From: a virus
Reading direction: 5' to 3' (one strand)
Length of the DNA stretch: 24,962 nucleotides
IMG/VR virus record: IMGVR_UViG_3300037847_000523
Location: 7,149 to 32,110 of that record
Positions 6,718-14,537 of the stretch are shown here, one piece after another. Position 1 is the stretch's first letter. Every line of letters begins with the position of its first letter. The notes under the pieces were generated by a model. The model saw only the letters and a list, made by a program, of their open reading frames with translations, had not been told where the DNA came from and did not search any database. Both the position numbers and the translations under genes were made by a program.

Positions 6718-9700
6718 TTTCTAATTTATCTACTTTATCAGATAACTCTTGTATTGCTTTAATTAAAGGAGCAATAAATTCTGTGTACGCTAAACCCATC
6801 TTAGTTTTTTTAACATCTCCCTTTACTCCGCTGACTAAAGAAAAACCTTTTGGGTCTAAATCCATATCTTTTAACAACTGTTCTACATCTTGAGCAATTA
6901 AACCGTGTTCAATTTTACTAGCTTCTAATCGAGTATATTTAGATGGCTTTAATTTTTTTACAAAGTCTAATCCAAATTCTGAAGGTTCAATATTTTCTTT
7001 TAAAGTTTTGTCAGATGATGTATCATCAGGATTAGCCGAATACACTTTTTTCCATGCAAAACTACTATTCCCTAATTCAAATCCAGTAGTGCCATTAGAA
7101 TTTACAGTAGGCAGCCAATTTTTATTTACATTACCAGTTAGACCTCTACCACCAATAACACCTGATGGGAATCCTTTAGTATTCGCTGTATTTGAATTTT
7201 CTCCATCTGTAGCTGCCCCAACACTAATAAAATACTCTATAGCGACATCACTACCCGTAGCATTAGGAGTTATTTTAGCAATCTTAAGTCTATTAAGACC
7301 TATAGGTGAGTGTTTATTATTGCCAGATGTTGTGTTACTACCCTCTTCGGAGTTCCTTTGTTGAAACTCTGATTCTGTTTTTACATAAAAACGAGTTTTT
7401 GATAAAGCAGGCTCAAAAAACATTACATAAGATACATCAGACATGCCATCATTATCAGAATCATTTGTAGCCATGCCTGCTCCGATACCATATGTGCCAT
7501 CTCTACTATCTGTTGCAGTTATTCTGTAGGTCTCTGTCCCTACATATAAAGTCCCTGTTCCGTAAGTCACAGTATCATCATTTGTTCCAGCTACAGCACT
7601 TCCTGTAGAGGTATCATCTGATGTTTGACCTGCAAAAATTTCACCTGTAAAGTGTGGTTTATATGGCGTGAAGTTGTATGTACCTCCGTAATCATCATCA
7701 GTATCATCATCTATATTGCTATAATCAGGCATTCTTGCTGCAATCACATCAGCTGAATCATCATTGTAAGACACTGTTTCAATATCTGTAAACGCCTCAC
7801 TAGCAGTTTCTTGATACATCATAGAAGTTACTAATCCACGTCCTCCTTTTAAATCACCTCCACCTACAGCAACCCCATGCACTAATGAGGTCATTTGTAT
7901 CATGTGCCCCGGAGTTAATGGAATAGCAAATCTTAAATAATCATTTGCGGCAATACTACCAGATTCTAACATAAAACCTAGACTAGGGTTAGAATTATCA
8001 TTACTATTTCTTACAAAGTTTAAATATCCATGAGTGCTAACATTTCCACCATCTCCATCTAGTTTCATAATAGGCATGCCAGCTCTCATACCCGTAAAAG
8101 GGTATCCAACTGCCGTAAAATTATTCCCACTATCAGTTAATCCACTACTTATGTTTGCGTCAGTGTATTCTACATAAGTTCTACTGCCGACAGTTGTTTC
8201 AGTAATTGTATCTCCGCTTGATGGTATTTGAACTTGAAAACTTTCAGACGGGAATTGCCCTAAAGTTTGAAACCTACCTCGTAATTTAGGTCTGCTTTGT
8301 TGTAAAAATCTAGCTGCAACTGCTTCTCTAATGTGTTGAAAGTTAACATCATTTCCAAATTCCATAGTTATAGCCACTCTTTTTTCACTGGTTGCTTGAG
8401 GTCTAAATGAATTTGGAGCGTTAGGGTCAGTTACTGAAGATAAAACTTTAGTGTTACCACTATCTTTATTATCAAGATAAATTGTTTCTCCTGCAGCTAC
8501 ATCACTGCCACTTCTAGCTGTACTAGTCCCTGATAATACTAGTAAACCAGCAGAGTTAGAGCTAAATCCTGCATACTGTACATATCCAATTATATTGTTA
8601 CTTGCATCAACAACTCTACTTCTAAAATTAGCTTGGTCACTTACAGATTTTAAATCTGGGTCATGTGAACCATTAACACCTGCAATGTCTTCTCTAGTAG
8701 CTACTAGTCTAAGACTTGCAGCACTATTTGGTAGGTATGCTTGAGAAAAATGTAAATCACTAAAAGCTCCTCCCGTTCCTACATAAAAGGCTTCCATTTC
8801 AAGCTCTCTCATGAATCCTGATATGGGGTCTCTATACCTTACGTTAATTATGTTAACATTTTCTGTGTCAAATTCATCAAAAGATACATTTGATATCATT
8901 CTTTTTCTAGTCCCATTTTCATCTGGTATAGTAGAACTAAAATTATTAAATAACAATCTACCGGCAGTAGACGCATTTCCTGAATCTGCACTAGGTTGAA
9001 ATCCTATGGGATAATAATTTAATACTGGGGTGGGTTTTAAACCCGTAGAAAAATTATACTGATTAGGGTCGGTGTGAAAATAATAACCTAAAGTGCTTCC
9101 TGCAGGGCTTTTATCAGTAAGAGCTAATCTCTGCATAGTATGTAATACTCTATCTTTACTGCTAGCAAAAGATATTCTACCATTTCTAGCACTACTTTCT
9201 TTTGCTGTATGAGATGGTTGAAATCTAGGTTCAGCGTTTGATGCTATAGGCTCTATCATAGTTAATACAGACTCTGTGCCATCTGTACCCCCAAATTGAT
9301 ATCTTTGGGCTAATAGCTTAATTACAGAAGATATCTTTCTGTCAGAGGCATCTTCTGTGTAGCCATCAGATTGAGCACTACTATCTACATCAAAATCTAT
9401 TTCTGCTCCGTCACCGGTTATAGCACTTCTACCTAACTCATATAATGCATCATAAGCTGTTAATTGAAGGGTTGTTCCTGCAGCATTATCATATTGTCTG
9501 GTAAGTGAATGTACTCTACCCCTAAACATTGCAATAAAATTAGCTCCATTAATGACTTTTATTGGGGTTCCCTCTTTTATCACATTATCTAGTATACCTA
9601 CATCAGTTAAAACATTAGCTCTTGATGGGTTACTTAATACTAATTGTAAAGAGTCTGGTTGATATAAAGTTTTTTCTAAACTTAATTGTTGTGTTAAAGA

Positions 9701-10066
9701 GTTTCCATTATTATCATTTAATTCTGACCATGCATATATTGCAGTGCCATCGGTATGGCTAGCTGCTGCTCCCCCTCTACCAAAAGCTGAGTCATGAATT
9801 TTGGCATTAGCTAATTCTGCTCTAGTAACTGTTATAGAATTATCTGTAGAACTACTTACATCTGATACTTTCATGATTTCGCTATCAATTAAGATGTCCA
9901 TACCATTTACAATTCTATGCCCTACTGTATCTGTTTCACTAGTAACAATAGATGGTTGTATTTCTAAAGTAGTAGCAGTATCATTTATGTCAGTTCTTAC
10001 TTCTCCAACTTGAATCCATGCGTATACTTTAGAGGATTGAAATACTAAAGGGTCTGTACTTGCCAT
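6701..10066 (-). CDS. Tail hub/fibre protein with S74 chaperone domain
   Basis: A 1121-aa tail-tip protein. The first ~220 residues resemble a baseplate hub or tail-associated protein, notably FRGRVHSLTRQYDNAAGTT followed by LQLTAYDALYELGR. The middle is a long, Gly/Ser/Asn/Asp-rich, beta-rich shaft. The last 104 residues (from Ser1018) are a Peptidase_S74 intramolecular chaperone: SSDKTLKENI with the Ser/Lys cleavage dyad, HGLIAQDVEQLL, and a closing coiled coil (IQELSDKVDKLE). In this family the chaperone helps fibre trimers fold and then cuts itself off. Preceding FAWKKVYSANPDD is also typical. It follows the tape measure and distal tail genes, where hub proteins are expected. A hub and a receptor-binding fibre seem to be joined in one chain. 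Confidence 0.85.
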   Translation of the reverse strand: MASTDPLVFQSSKVYAWIQVGEVRTDINDTATTLEIQPSIVTSETDTVGHRIVNGMDILIDSEIMKVSDVSSSTDNSITVTRAELANAKIHDSAFGRGGAAASHTDGTAIYAWSELNDNNGNSLTQQLSLEKTLYQPDSLQLVLSNPSRANVLTDVGILDNVIKEGTPIKVINGANFIAMFRGRVHSLTRQYDNAAGTTLQLTAYDALYELGRSAITGDGAEIDFDVDSSAQSDGYTEDASDRKISSVIKLLAQRYQFGGTDGTESVLTMIEPIASNAEPRFQPSHTAKESSARNGRISFASSKDRVLHTMQRLALTDKSPAGSTLGYYFHTDPNQYNFSTGLKPTPVLNYYPIGFQPSADSGNASTAGRLLFNNFSSTIPDENGTRKRMISNVSFDEFDTENVNIINVRYRDPISGFMRELEMEAFYVGTGGAFSDLHFSQAYLPNSAASLRLVATREDIAGVNGSHDPDLKSVSDQANFRSRVVDASNNIIGYVQYAGFSSNSAGLLVLSGTSTARSGSDVAAGETIYLDNKDSGNTKVLSSVTDPNAPNSFRPQATSEKRVAITMEFGNDVNFQHIREAVAARFLQQSRPKLRGRFQTLGQFPSESFQVQIPSSGDTITETTVGSRTYVEYTDANISSGLTDSGNNFTAVGYPFTGMRAGMPIMKLDGDGGNVSTHGYLNFVRNSNDNSNPSLGFMLESGSIAANDYLRFAIPLTPGHMIQMTSLVHGVAVGGGDLKGGRGLVTSMMYQETASEAFTDIETVSYNDDSADVIAARMPDYSNIDDDTDDDYGGTYNFTPYKPHFTGEIFAGQTSDDTSTGSAVAGTNDDTVTYGTGTLYVGTETYRITATDSRDGTYGIGAGMATNDSDNDGMSDVSYVMFFEPALSKTRFYVKTESEFQQRNSEEGSNTTSGNNKHSPIGLNRLKIAKITPNATGSDVAIEYFISVGAATDGENSNTANTKGFPSGVIGGRGLTGNVNKNWLPTVNSNGTTGFELGNSSFAWKKVYSANPDDTSSDKTLKENIEPSEFGLDFVKKLKPSKYTRLEASKIEHGLIAQDVEQLLKDMDLDPKGFSLVSGVKGDVKKTKMGLAYTEFIAPLIKAIQELSDKVDKLENEGKE

Positions 10067-10079
10067 TTTTTCTCCTTAA

Positions 10080-10550
10080 CTAATTTTCAGAATTAAATCT
10101 GCTTACGAATACTAATGTAAAACTAAACCTATCTTCAGTTGCAGGAGCTAAGTCAAATCTTGCTTGAGATATAGCAACTTCATAAGCAGCAACAGGAGTA
10201 GATGTTCCATCAGAAATCATTATTTCAACTTTTGACGTTGCCTCATTATAAAATTTACTAGTTACAAAGTTTTCTAATTCTTCTTTACTTGGCACAGTAT
10301 ATACTTGACTACTGTTTCTTGTTGGACCTGTAACATTTTCTACAGAACCCGGAGCTGTCGTGTCCACTAAACCTGTAACTGTAATTGTAGGTCTAATTTG
10401 TCCAATGTCTATTAGTCTAGGGTCCCCACCATTAGCTATAGGTATTTGTATAGGAGTTTTTACATAGTTAACAGAAAAAGAGTCTGCTTTTAGTGCAAAT
10501 CTTTTTTCACTAGAGGTTAGTCCATCATACAAACATACTCCTAAAGCCAT
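10080..10550 (-). CDS. Distal tail / baseplate-like protein, 156 aa
   Basis: A 156-aa, beta-rich protein without signal peptide or membrane segment. It contains segments like RFALKADSFSVNYVKTP, IRPTITVTGLVDTT and RFSFTLVFVSRF that suggest a beta-sandwich. It sits between the tape measure and the hub/S74 protein, the position of distal tail or small baseplate proteins in siphoviruses and myoviruses. The start ATG follows GGAGGATATTAATA, and the TAA of the tape measure is 3-5 nt upstream. Function is assigned from position and fold-like composition, not from a recognised family signature. It could also be a second tail tube-like protein. Confidence 0.6.
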   Translation of the reverse strand: MALGVCLYDGLTSSEKRFALKADSFSVNYVKTPIQIPIANGGDPRLIDIGQIRPTITVTGLVDTTAPGSVENVTGPTRNSSQVYTVPSKEELENFVTSKFYNEATSKVEIMISDGTSTPVAAYEVAISQARFDLAPATEDRFSFTLVFVSRFNSEN

Positions 10551-10552
10551 TA

Positions 10553-11620
10553 TTAATATCCTCCAGTAGTGCCTAATCTAGCCGATTGTCTATCAATGCC
10601 AAATTTACTTACTTCTTGTGACCCTATAAATCCTGCACTTGCAGATTGAGGGTACATTTGTGAACTTTGAACAGCTCCTATAGCGTCCCCATAATCAGAA
10701 CGACCTCCTCGTACTCCACCAGTATTTATTTCAGCACCAACAGCACCTACTCCGCTTCCTCCCATTAGAGCGTTTGCAATATTACCTCCTAATACAGCAC
10801 CTCCAAGTGAACCTATAATTGTTCCAACCACTCCAAACATGCTTCCTAATATTGCTCCTAAAGCTGAAGTTAAAGTTATTACAAAGAATCTACCTAATGC
10901 TTTTATACCTTGTTCAATTCCTTGCTCTCTAAATGTTGCTGCTATATTTACACCAGAAAAAAGTAATCCCACAAAACCAGCACTTCTAACAAAGGCGTTT
11001 AATCTACTGACTGTGCCCGTCATCATACTAAATACTGTGTTACTTACTACTGCTGAAGAACCTGTTTGTAATGCTGCTACTATACCGGGACCTAAAGCCG
11101 CCGCTCCTAATCCAGTTATAATGTCAGACAACCTTAATCTACCATCTGCAGACACCCCATCTTTATCAAATAAATTTATTATGGGTCTAAATACATTACC
11201 TAATGCTCCTGCAATAGAACCTAAAATTTGACCTACGCCTTGAAATAAAGCTACTAATCTAGGAAAAGTTGCTTCTGAAATTCTAGCTACTGTAGGAAGA
11301 AAGTTAGCTAAAGCTGATAACCCTGTAGCAATTAATGGGGCTAGTGGAGCTAAGATAGTATCAATCGCTGCTCCTATGATTTGAAATAAAGCACCTAAAG
11401 AGTTAGTAAATATCTGTGAGTTTTTTAACAACGCAGCTATACTTACTTGTATTCCTAACAATGCTAAAATATTCTTTTGTCTTTGACCTGCAGCCACTGC
11501 ATTATCTTTTCTACGTTGAATATTTTCATTTAATTGATTTATATTCGTAGCTCCCTGAGTAGCAGCAGTTCTAGTTGCATCTTGCAACAGATTAAAATTT
11601 ACTGTATATTCTTCAGCCAT
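10553..11620 (-). CDS. Tape measure protein, short (355 aa)
   Basis: A 355-aa protein with the composition of a tape measure: a polar helical N-terminus with Asn/Gln-rich heptads (TNINQLNENIQRRKDN), then several hydrophobic helices rich in Ala, Gly, Leu and Ile (about residues 48-70, 75-110, 130-145, 165-190 and 245-290), and a flexible Gly/Ser tail. It lies after the tail assembly chaperones and before the distal tail gene, the standard place. Tape measure length sets tail length; at roughly 0.15 nm per residue this would give about 50 nm, a short tail. That number is inference. Many tape measures exceed 700 aa, so this is small. A membrane-active pore or holin-like protein is a less likely alternative. 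Confidence 0.75.
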   Translation of the reverse strand: MAEEYTVNFNLLQDATRTAATQGATNINQLNENIQRRKDNAVAAGQRQKNILALLGIQVSIAALLKNSQIFTNSLGALFQIIGAAIDTILAPLAPLIATGLSALANFLPTVARISEATFPRLVALFQGVGQILGSIAGALGNVFRPIINLFDKDGVSADGRLRLSDIITGLGAAALGPGIVAALQTGSSAVVSNTVFSMMTGTVSRLNAFVRSAGFVGLLFSGVNIAATFREQGIEQGIKALGRFFVITLTSALGAILGSMFGVVGTIIGSLGGAVLGGNIANALMGGSGVGAVGAEINTGGVRGGRSDYGDAIGAVQSSQMYPQSASAGFIGSQEVSKFGIDRQSARLGTTGGY

Positions 11621-11622
11621 AT

Positions 11623-11859
11623 TTAAAACCCTTTAGTTGATTTCGGAAAATGTGTAGGATGTGCTTTAGCAGCTTCTTGATGTCTTTGTTGTCTTTCCAT
11701 TTGCTCTGATTTATAATCCTCAAGAGAATGGCTCATCGCTAAAAACATAGCTGCCTCAGTATTATCCAGTTCCTTTATCTCCTTATAACTTAATCCTAAA
11801 TTTAATAGCGTCAACGTGGTTGCAAAGTGCGTAAATAAAACCGATTCTTTTGTTGACAC
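11623..11859 (-). CDS. Tail assembly chaperone downstream part (T-like)
   Basis: A 78-aa segment starting at GTG 11859, helical and charged toward its C-terminus (YKSEQMERQQRHQEAAKA). It follows the first chaperone (11883-12257) and precedes the tape measure, as lambda T follows G. The same frame is open upstream to 11901, so a -1 slip at the A7 run (11889-11895) would join it to the first protein as a ~211-aa fusion, adding residues RIDRFLRGIKV before this segment. Independent translation from GTG is possible, but its ribosome site is weak (GGA about 9 nt upstream). In lambda, the GT fusion binds the tape measure and tail tube protein to build the tail. It overlaps nothing and ends 2 nt before the tape measure start. 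Confidence 0.78.
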   Translation of the reverse strand: MSTKESVLFTHFATTLTLLNLGLSYKEIKELDNTEAAMFLAMSHSLEDYKSEQMERQQRHQEAAKAHPTHFPKSTKGF

Positions 11860-11895
11860 TTTTATTCCGCGTAAAAATCGGTCTATCCTTTTTTT
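11840..11895 (-). other. Programmed -1 frameshift signal (slippery A7 and hairpin)
   Basis: On the coding strand the codons are ATA AAA AAA GGA TAG, giving the heptamer A AAA AAA (11895-11889) in the X XXY YYZ register needed for a -1 slip. The zero-frame stop is two codons on. After a 6-nt spacer, ACCGATTTTT (11882-11873) can pair with AAGAATCGGT-type sequence (11849-11840), a 10-bp stem with one G-U pair and a 23-nt loop. The loop sequence GTCAAC (11857-11852) can pair with GTTGAC downstream (11815-11810), which could make a pseudoknot. The -1 frame has no stop before the T-like segment. I paired these by eye; no folding was run. Confidence 0.8.
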
Positions 11896-12257
11896 ATTAC
11901 GTCAACCTCTGCGAAATTAGAATCAAAAGCTGAAGGCACTAATTGTTCTAAAGCAGCTCCTAGCTCTTGATTTATTGTGAGTAAAAACTCATCTGTGGTG
12001 TCACCCCAAGGAGCTTCCACTATAATTTCTTTTAACACTTCTTTTATGTAAATTCCACTATCAAAAGTAGAACTACCTTTATCATCAAACTTCATACATC
12101 TAGCAACCAATTCGTTTTTACCTTGCCATGTCATAGGTTTGATAACTATGTCAAACTCATCTTCTGCTAGTTTTACTGTATATGTCTGATTCTCTTCTTT
12201 AATTTTATACTTAGATACATCAAATGCTTTTGATGCACCGTTTGACTGTTCTGTCAT
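11883..12257 (-). CDS. Tail assembly chaperone upstream part (G-like)
   Basis: A 124-aa protein with a beta-rich N-terminus (YTVKLAEDEFDIVIKPMTW) and a helical C-terminal half (ELGAALEQLV), typical of phage tail chaperones of the lambda gpG or phi29-like DUF class. It starts at ATG 12257 after AGGAGA, and ends at TAG 11883 just past the slippery A7 run. It follows the tail tube gene and precedes the tape measure, the conserved chaperone position. Most ribosomes would make this short form, and a fraction would make the fused form with the next segment. The family is assigned by position, size and the frameshift, rather than a sequence signature. Confidence 0.8.
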   Translation of the reverse strand: MTEQSNGASKAFDVSKYKIKEENQTYTVKLAEDEFDIVIKPMTWQGKNELVARCMKFDDKGSSTFDSGIYIKEVLKEIIVEAPWGDTTDEFLLTINQELGAALEQLVPSAFDSNFAEVDVIKKG

Positions 12258-12268
12258 TATGTCTTCTC

Positions 12269-14050
12269 CTATGTATATACTTTTTCTGTATCTGTTACTA
12301 CAATTTTTAAGTTTCTGCAGCTAAACTCTGCTCCTACTTGTAAAATAGGTTCTCCACTAATTGGGTGTGGAGCTGATGTTAAGAAAGCACCATTTTCTCC
12401 TAATCCTGTAGCTGCCCCTGTGGTTTCATCTGCTGAGGTGTAATCTGATGGGATAAGTATTTGTATACTATCATCAGTTCCTCTAGTAAATGTAAGTTCA
12501 ATATTGAATCCTTCCATTCCACTTCCATAGTTACCTTCCATCAACAGTTGTTTAAAAAACTCTGTTGCTGAATTTCTACTTATTCCTGTAGCAGATGCCG
12601 CACTATCTGGCAGTGCTAAAGTACAGCTTAAACTGTAACTTCTTCTGCCTTCTCTAATTTCGGCTGGACCTCTGTGTCTACCAAATCTTGGAGATATATA
12701 GTATCTAGATTCCTCACCATTTGTAATGCTTAAGTTAAAACTTCTAACTCTAGCAAATTCTTGACCCATAAATTTAACAGAACCTTGTGAGAAATAAAAA
12801 GGTTCAGTAGAAGGCAAATTAATATCTGAAGATAATATATCAGCCATTTCAGAAAACCTAGGCATACCTGCAGAGAATGAATCCCCACTGAATAAACCTG
12901 TGTTATTAGCTTCAGAACCCGGATTTACGTTAGGTTGTGATACGTTTTCTTGGTTGTGCATCATATCTAAAAACTGCACTGTATCCCAACTTGTCATGAG
13001 CATACTACCTTCATCAGCAGATATTGTACATGAACCTACAAATCCCCCAACGTATCTTCGGTCAAAATCATTAGCAGCTGTTTCGCTACTATCTCTCATG
13101 TGTGCATGCCAAGTCATAGTATCTAACAATACTGACTCAACTATGTGATGCTTTATTGTAGCACCAGAGCTTACCTCTCTAGCGGCAGAGTCATCTGGGT
13201 GGTCAAACCTAAAAGGTTTTTCTAATCTTGCTACGTTTGTGCTTGGAAATGCCGCAATCCTTTGTATCTCTTGACTTGTGTCATCAACTGATGTGCCTGT
13301 TCTAGGCGTTGCACTACTAGAAAATGATATAAAATCTCCAGCACTATAACCATGCCCCGCATCTAATGTTACGTAAATATCACCTTTACTTACAGCACCA
13401 TCAATATCTGTGGTTGCAGATTCTACTGCAGATGGTACATCAAACACATTTCCGATAGCCCACCTTAAAGGTTTACCATTCAACGGTATGAATCCCGGTA
13501 ACGCTCCTGTAAATGATTGTGCTCCAATATACATTTTAGTCCAGTCTCTTTTTTGACCTACACCTAAAAAGTATCTTGGTTCATAAGAAGGAGTTAAATC
13601 TGGCAATGTAACTGACTCGTATACACCCGGAACTTCAGTAATTACTTTTGCTTGTTGGGTTGTACTTGAACCATCTATTTCAACAATATTAGCATTGTTA
13701 GCATGATTAAATCCTATAGGTCTATCTAAAAATATAGTCCCTGTTTTAGAGCCACTACTACCAGAAGTAGTAAAATGTTCTACTCTCCTAATTTCAAAAG
13801 GCACTACTGTTGAAGCTCCTGCGTTTGCAGATTCTGATATTGCACCTATTCTTACAAAGTCTCCTACAGTAAGCGTATTAGTGCCTGTGTCATACGTAAG
13901 CTGAGTAACCCCCGCTGAATGAGCTGCTGTTAACAACGCATGAAAGGGATTACTAGATACTACTGACCCGTTATTTAATTCTACATCTCCTCCCGGAGCT
14001 GATTCCATCGCATACGTTAGTTGCGATTGGTCTGACCGAAATACTGCCAT
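12269..14050 (-). CDS. Major tail tube protein, large (593 aa)
   Basis: A 593-aa protein, beta-rich and Ser/Gly/Asn-rich, with no signal peptide. It comes just before the chaperone pair and after the tail-completion gene, the standard tail tube slot. The N-terminus (MAVFRSDQSQLTYAMESAPGGD) is like those of other tail tube proteins. Segments such as VKFMGQEFARVRSFNLSITN and GFNIELTFTRG match strands of the tube fold. It is two to three times longer than typical tube proteins (about 150-250 aa), so extra surface domains are likely, for example in residues 60-300. The gene is preceded by AGGAGG and by an AGTATAATAAA motif. A tail sheath is an alternative, but no separate tube gene follows, so tube is preferred. 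Confidence 0.68.
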   Translation of the reverse strand: MAVFRSDQSQLTYAMESAPGGDVELNNGSVVSSNPFHALLTAAHSAGVTQLTYDTGTNTLTVGDFVRIGAISESANAGASTVVPFEIRRVEHFTTSGSSGSKTGTIFLDRPIGFNHANNANIVEIDGSSTTQQAKVITEVPGVYESVTLPDLTPSYEPRYFLGVGQKRDWTKMYIGAQSFTGALPGFIPLNGKPLRWAIGNVFDVPSAVESATTDIDGAVSKGDIYVTLDAGHGYSAGDFISFSSSATPRTGTSVDDTSQEIQRIAAFPSTNVARLEKPFRFDHPDDSAAREVSSGATIKHHIVESVLLDTMTWHAHMRDSSETAANDFDRRYVGGFVGSCTISADEGSMLMTSWDTVQFLDMMHNQENVSQPNVNPGSEANNTGLFSGDSFSAGMPRFSEMADILSSDINLPSTEPFYFSQGSVKFMGQEFARVRSFNLSITNGEESRYYISPRFGRHRGPAEIREGRRSYSLSCTLALPDSAASATGISRNSATEFFKQLLMEGNYGSGMEGFNIELTFTRGTDDSIQILIPSDYTSADETTGAATGLGENGAFLTSAPHPISGEPILQVGAEFSCRNLKIVVTDTEKVYT

Positions 14051-14068
14051 TATATTTCCTCCTACATC

Positions 14069-14079
14069 TTTATTATACT
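14069..14079 (-). promoter_or_regulatory. Putative late promoter motif, tail tube gene
   Basis: Reads AGTATAATAAA on the coding strand, 18 nt before the tail tube ATG, with AGGAGG in between. It lies in the 37-nt gap after the tail-completion gene. It resembles a -10 box or the T4 late TATAAATA. No convincing -35 was seen. The identical 11-mer recurs at three other gene starts. Confidence 0.55.
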
Positions 14080-14087
14080 ACAAAACA

Positions 14088-14537
14088 CTATGTTTCTAAA
14101 GTAATTGCAGTGTTAACTAATTGTACAGATATTGTTCCTACCCACACATTAGCTTGTGCATTTGTTAATTCATTAAAATCTAAAAATTGTATACGTTGAA
14201 AATTAGTTAGACTATGTATTCTTGCGTGACAAATACGTCTAATTTCTCTCATTACGTCATATAATCGTTGCCTACTTTCTTGTGTATATATTTCTAAAGT
14301 AAGATTATATATTCTATTACCAAACTTTCTATTACCAATAGGTATTTCTTGTAATGCTGGACCAGATGCTCTGGCTATAATCTGGTCATTAACATTTAAG
14401 TTATATCTCATAGGTTCAGCAGCCCCTGTAACTTCTATAAAACCCGGTTTTTTAGAAGTGCCACTAACATTACTAAAAGTCCACTGATTTTCTAATTCAG
14501 TAATAAATTCATTTACAGGTATAGGCTCAGTAGGCAT
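14088..14537 (-). CDS. Tail completion / terminator-like protein, 149 aa
   Basis: A 149-aa protein with an N-terminal helix (EFITELENQW), strands around EIPIGNRKFGNRIYNLTLEIYT, a helix RQRLYDVMREIRRICHARI, and a strand-rich C-terminus (WVGTISVQLVN). This alternating pattern and size fit tail terminator or neck proteins such as lambda gpU, which cap the tail tube and join it to the head. It sits between the adaptor-like gene and the tail tube gene, as expected. Its ATG follows GGAGA and a 1-3 nt gap after the adaptor stop. Function rests on position and fold pattern. Confidence 0.6.
   Translation of the reverse strand: MPTEPIPVNEFITELENQWTFSNVSGTSKKPGFIEVTGAAEPMRYNLNVNDQIIARASGPALQEIPIGNRKFGNRIYNLTLEIYTQESRQRLYDVMREIRRICHARIHSLTNFQRIQFLDFNELTNAQANVWVGTISVQLVNTAITLET

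Noticed and set aside
10839-11231. 130-aa plus-strand frame opposite the tape measure
   Set aside because: Antisense to the tape measure gene with Pro/Asn/Ala-rich, structureless translation; no start signal.
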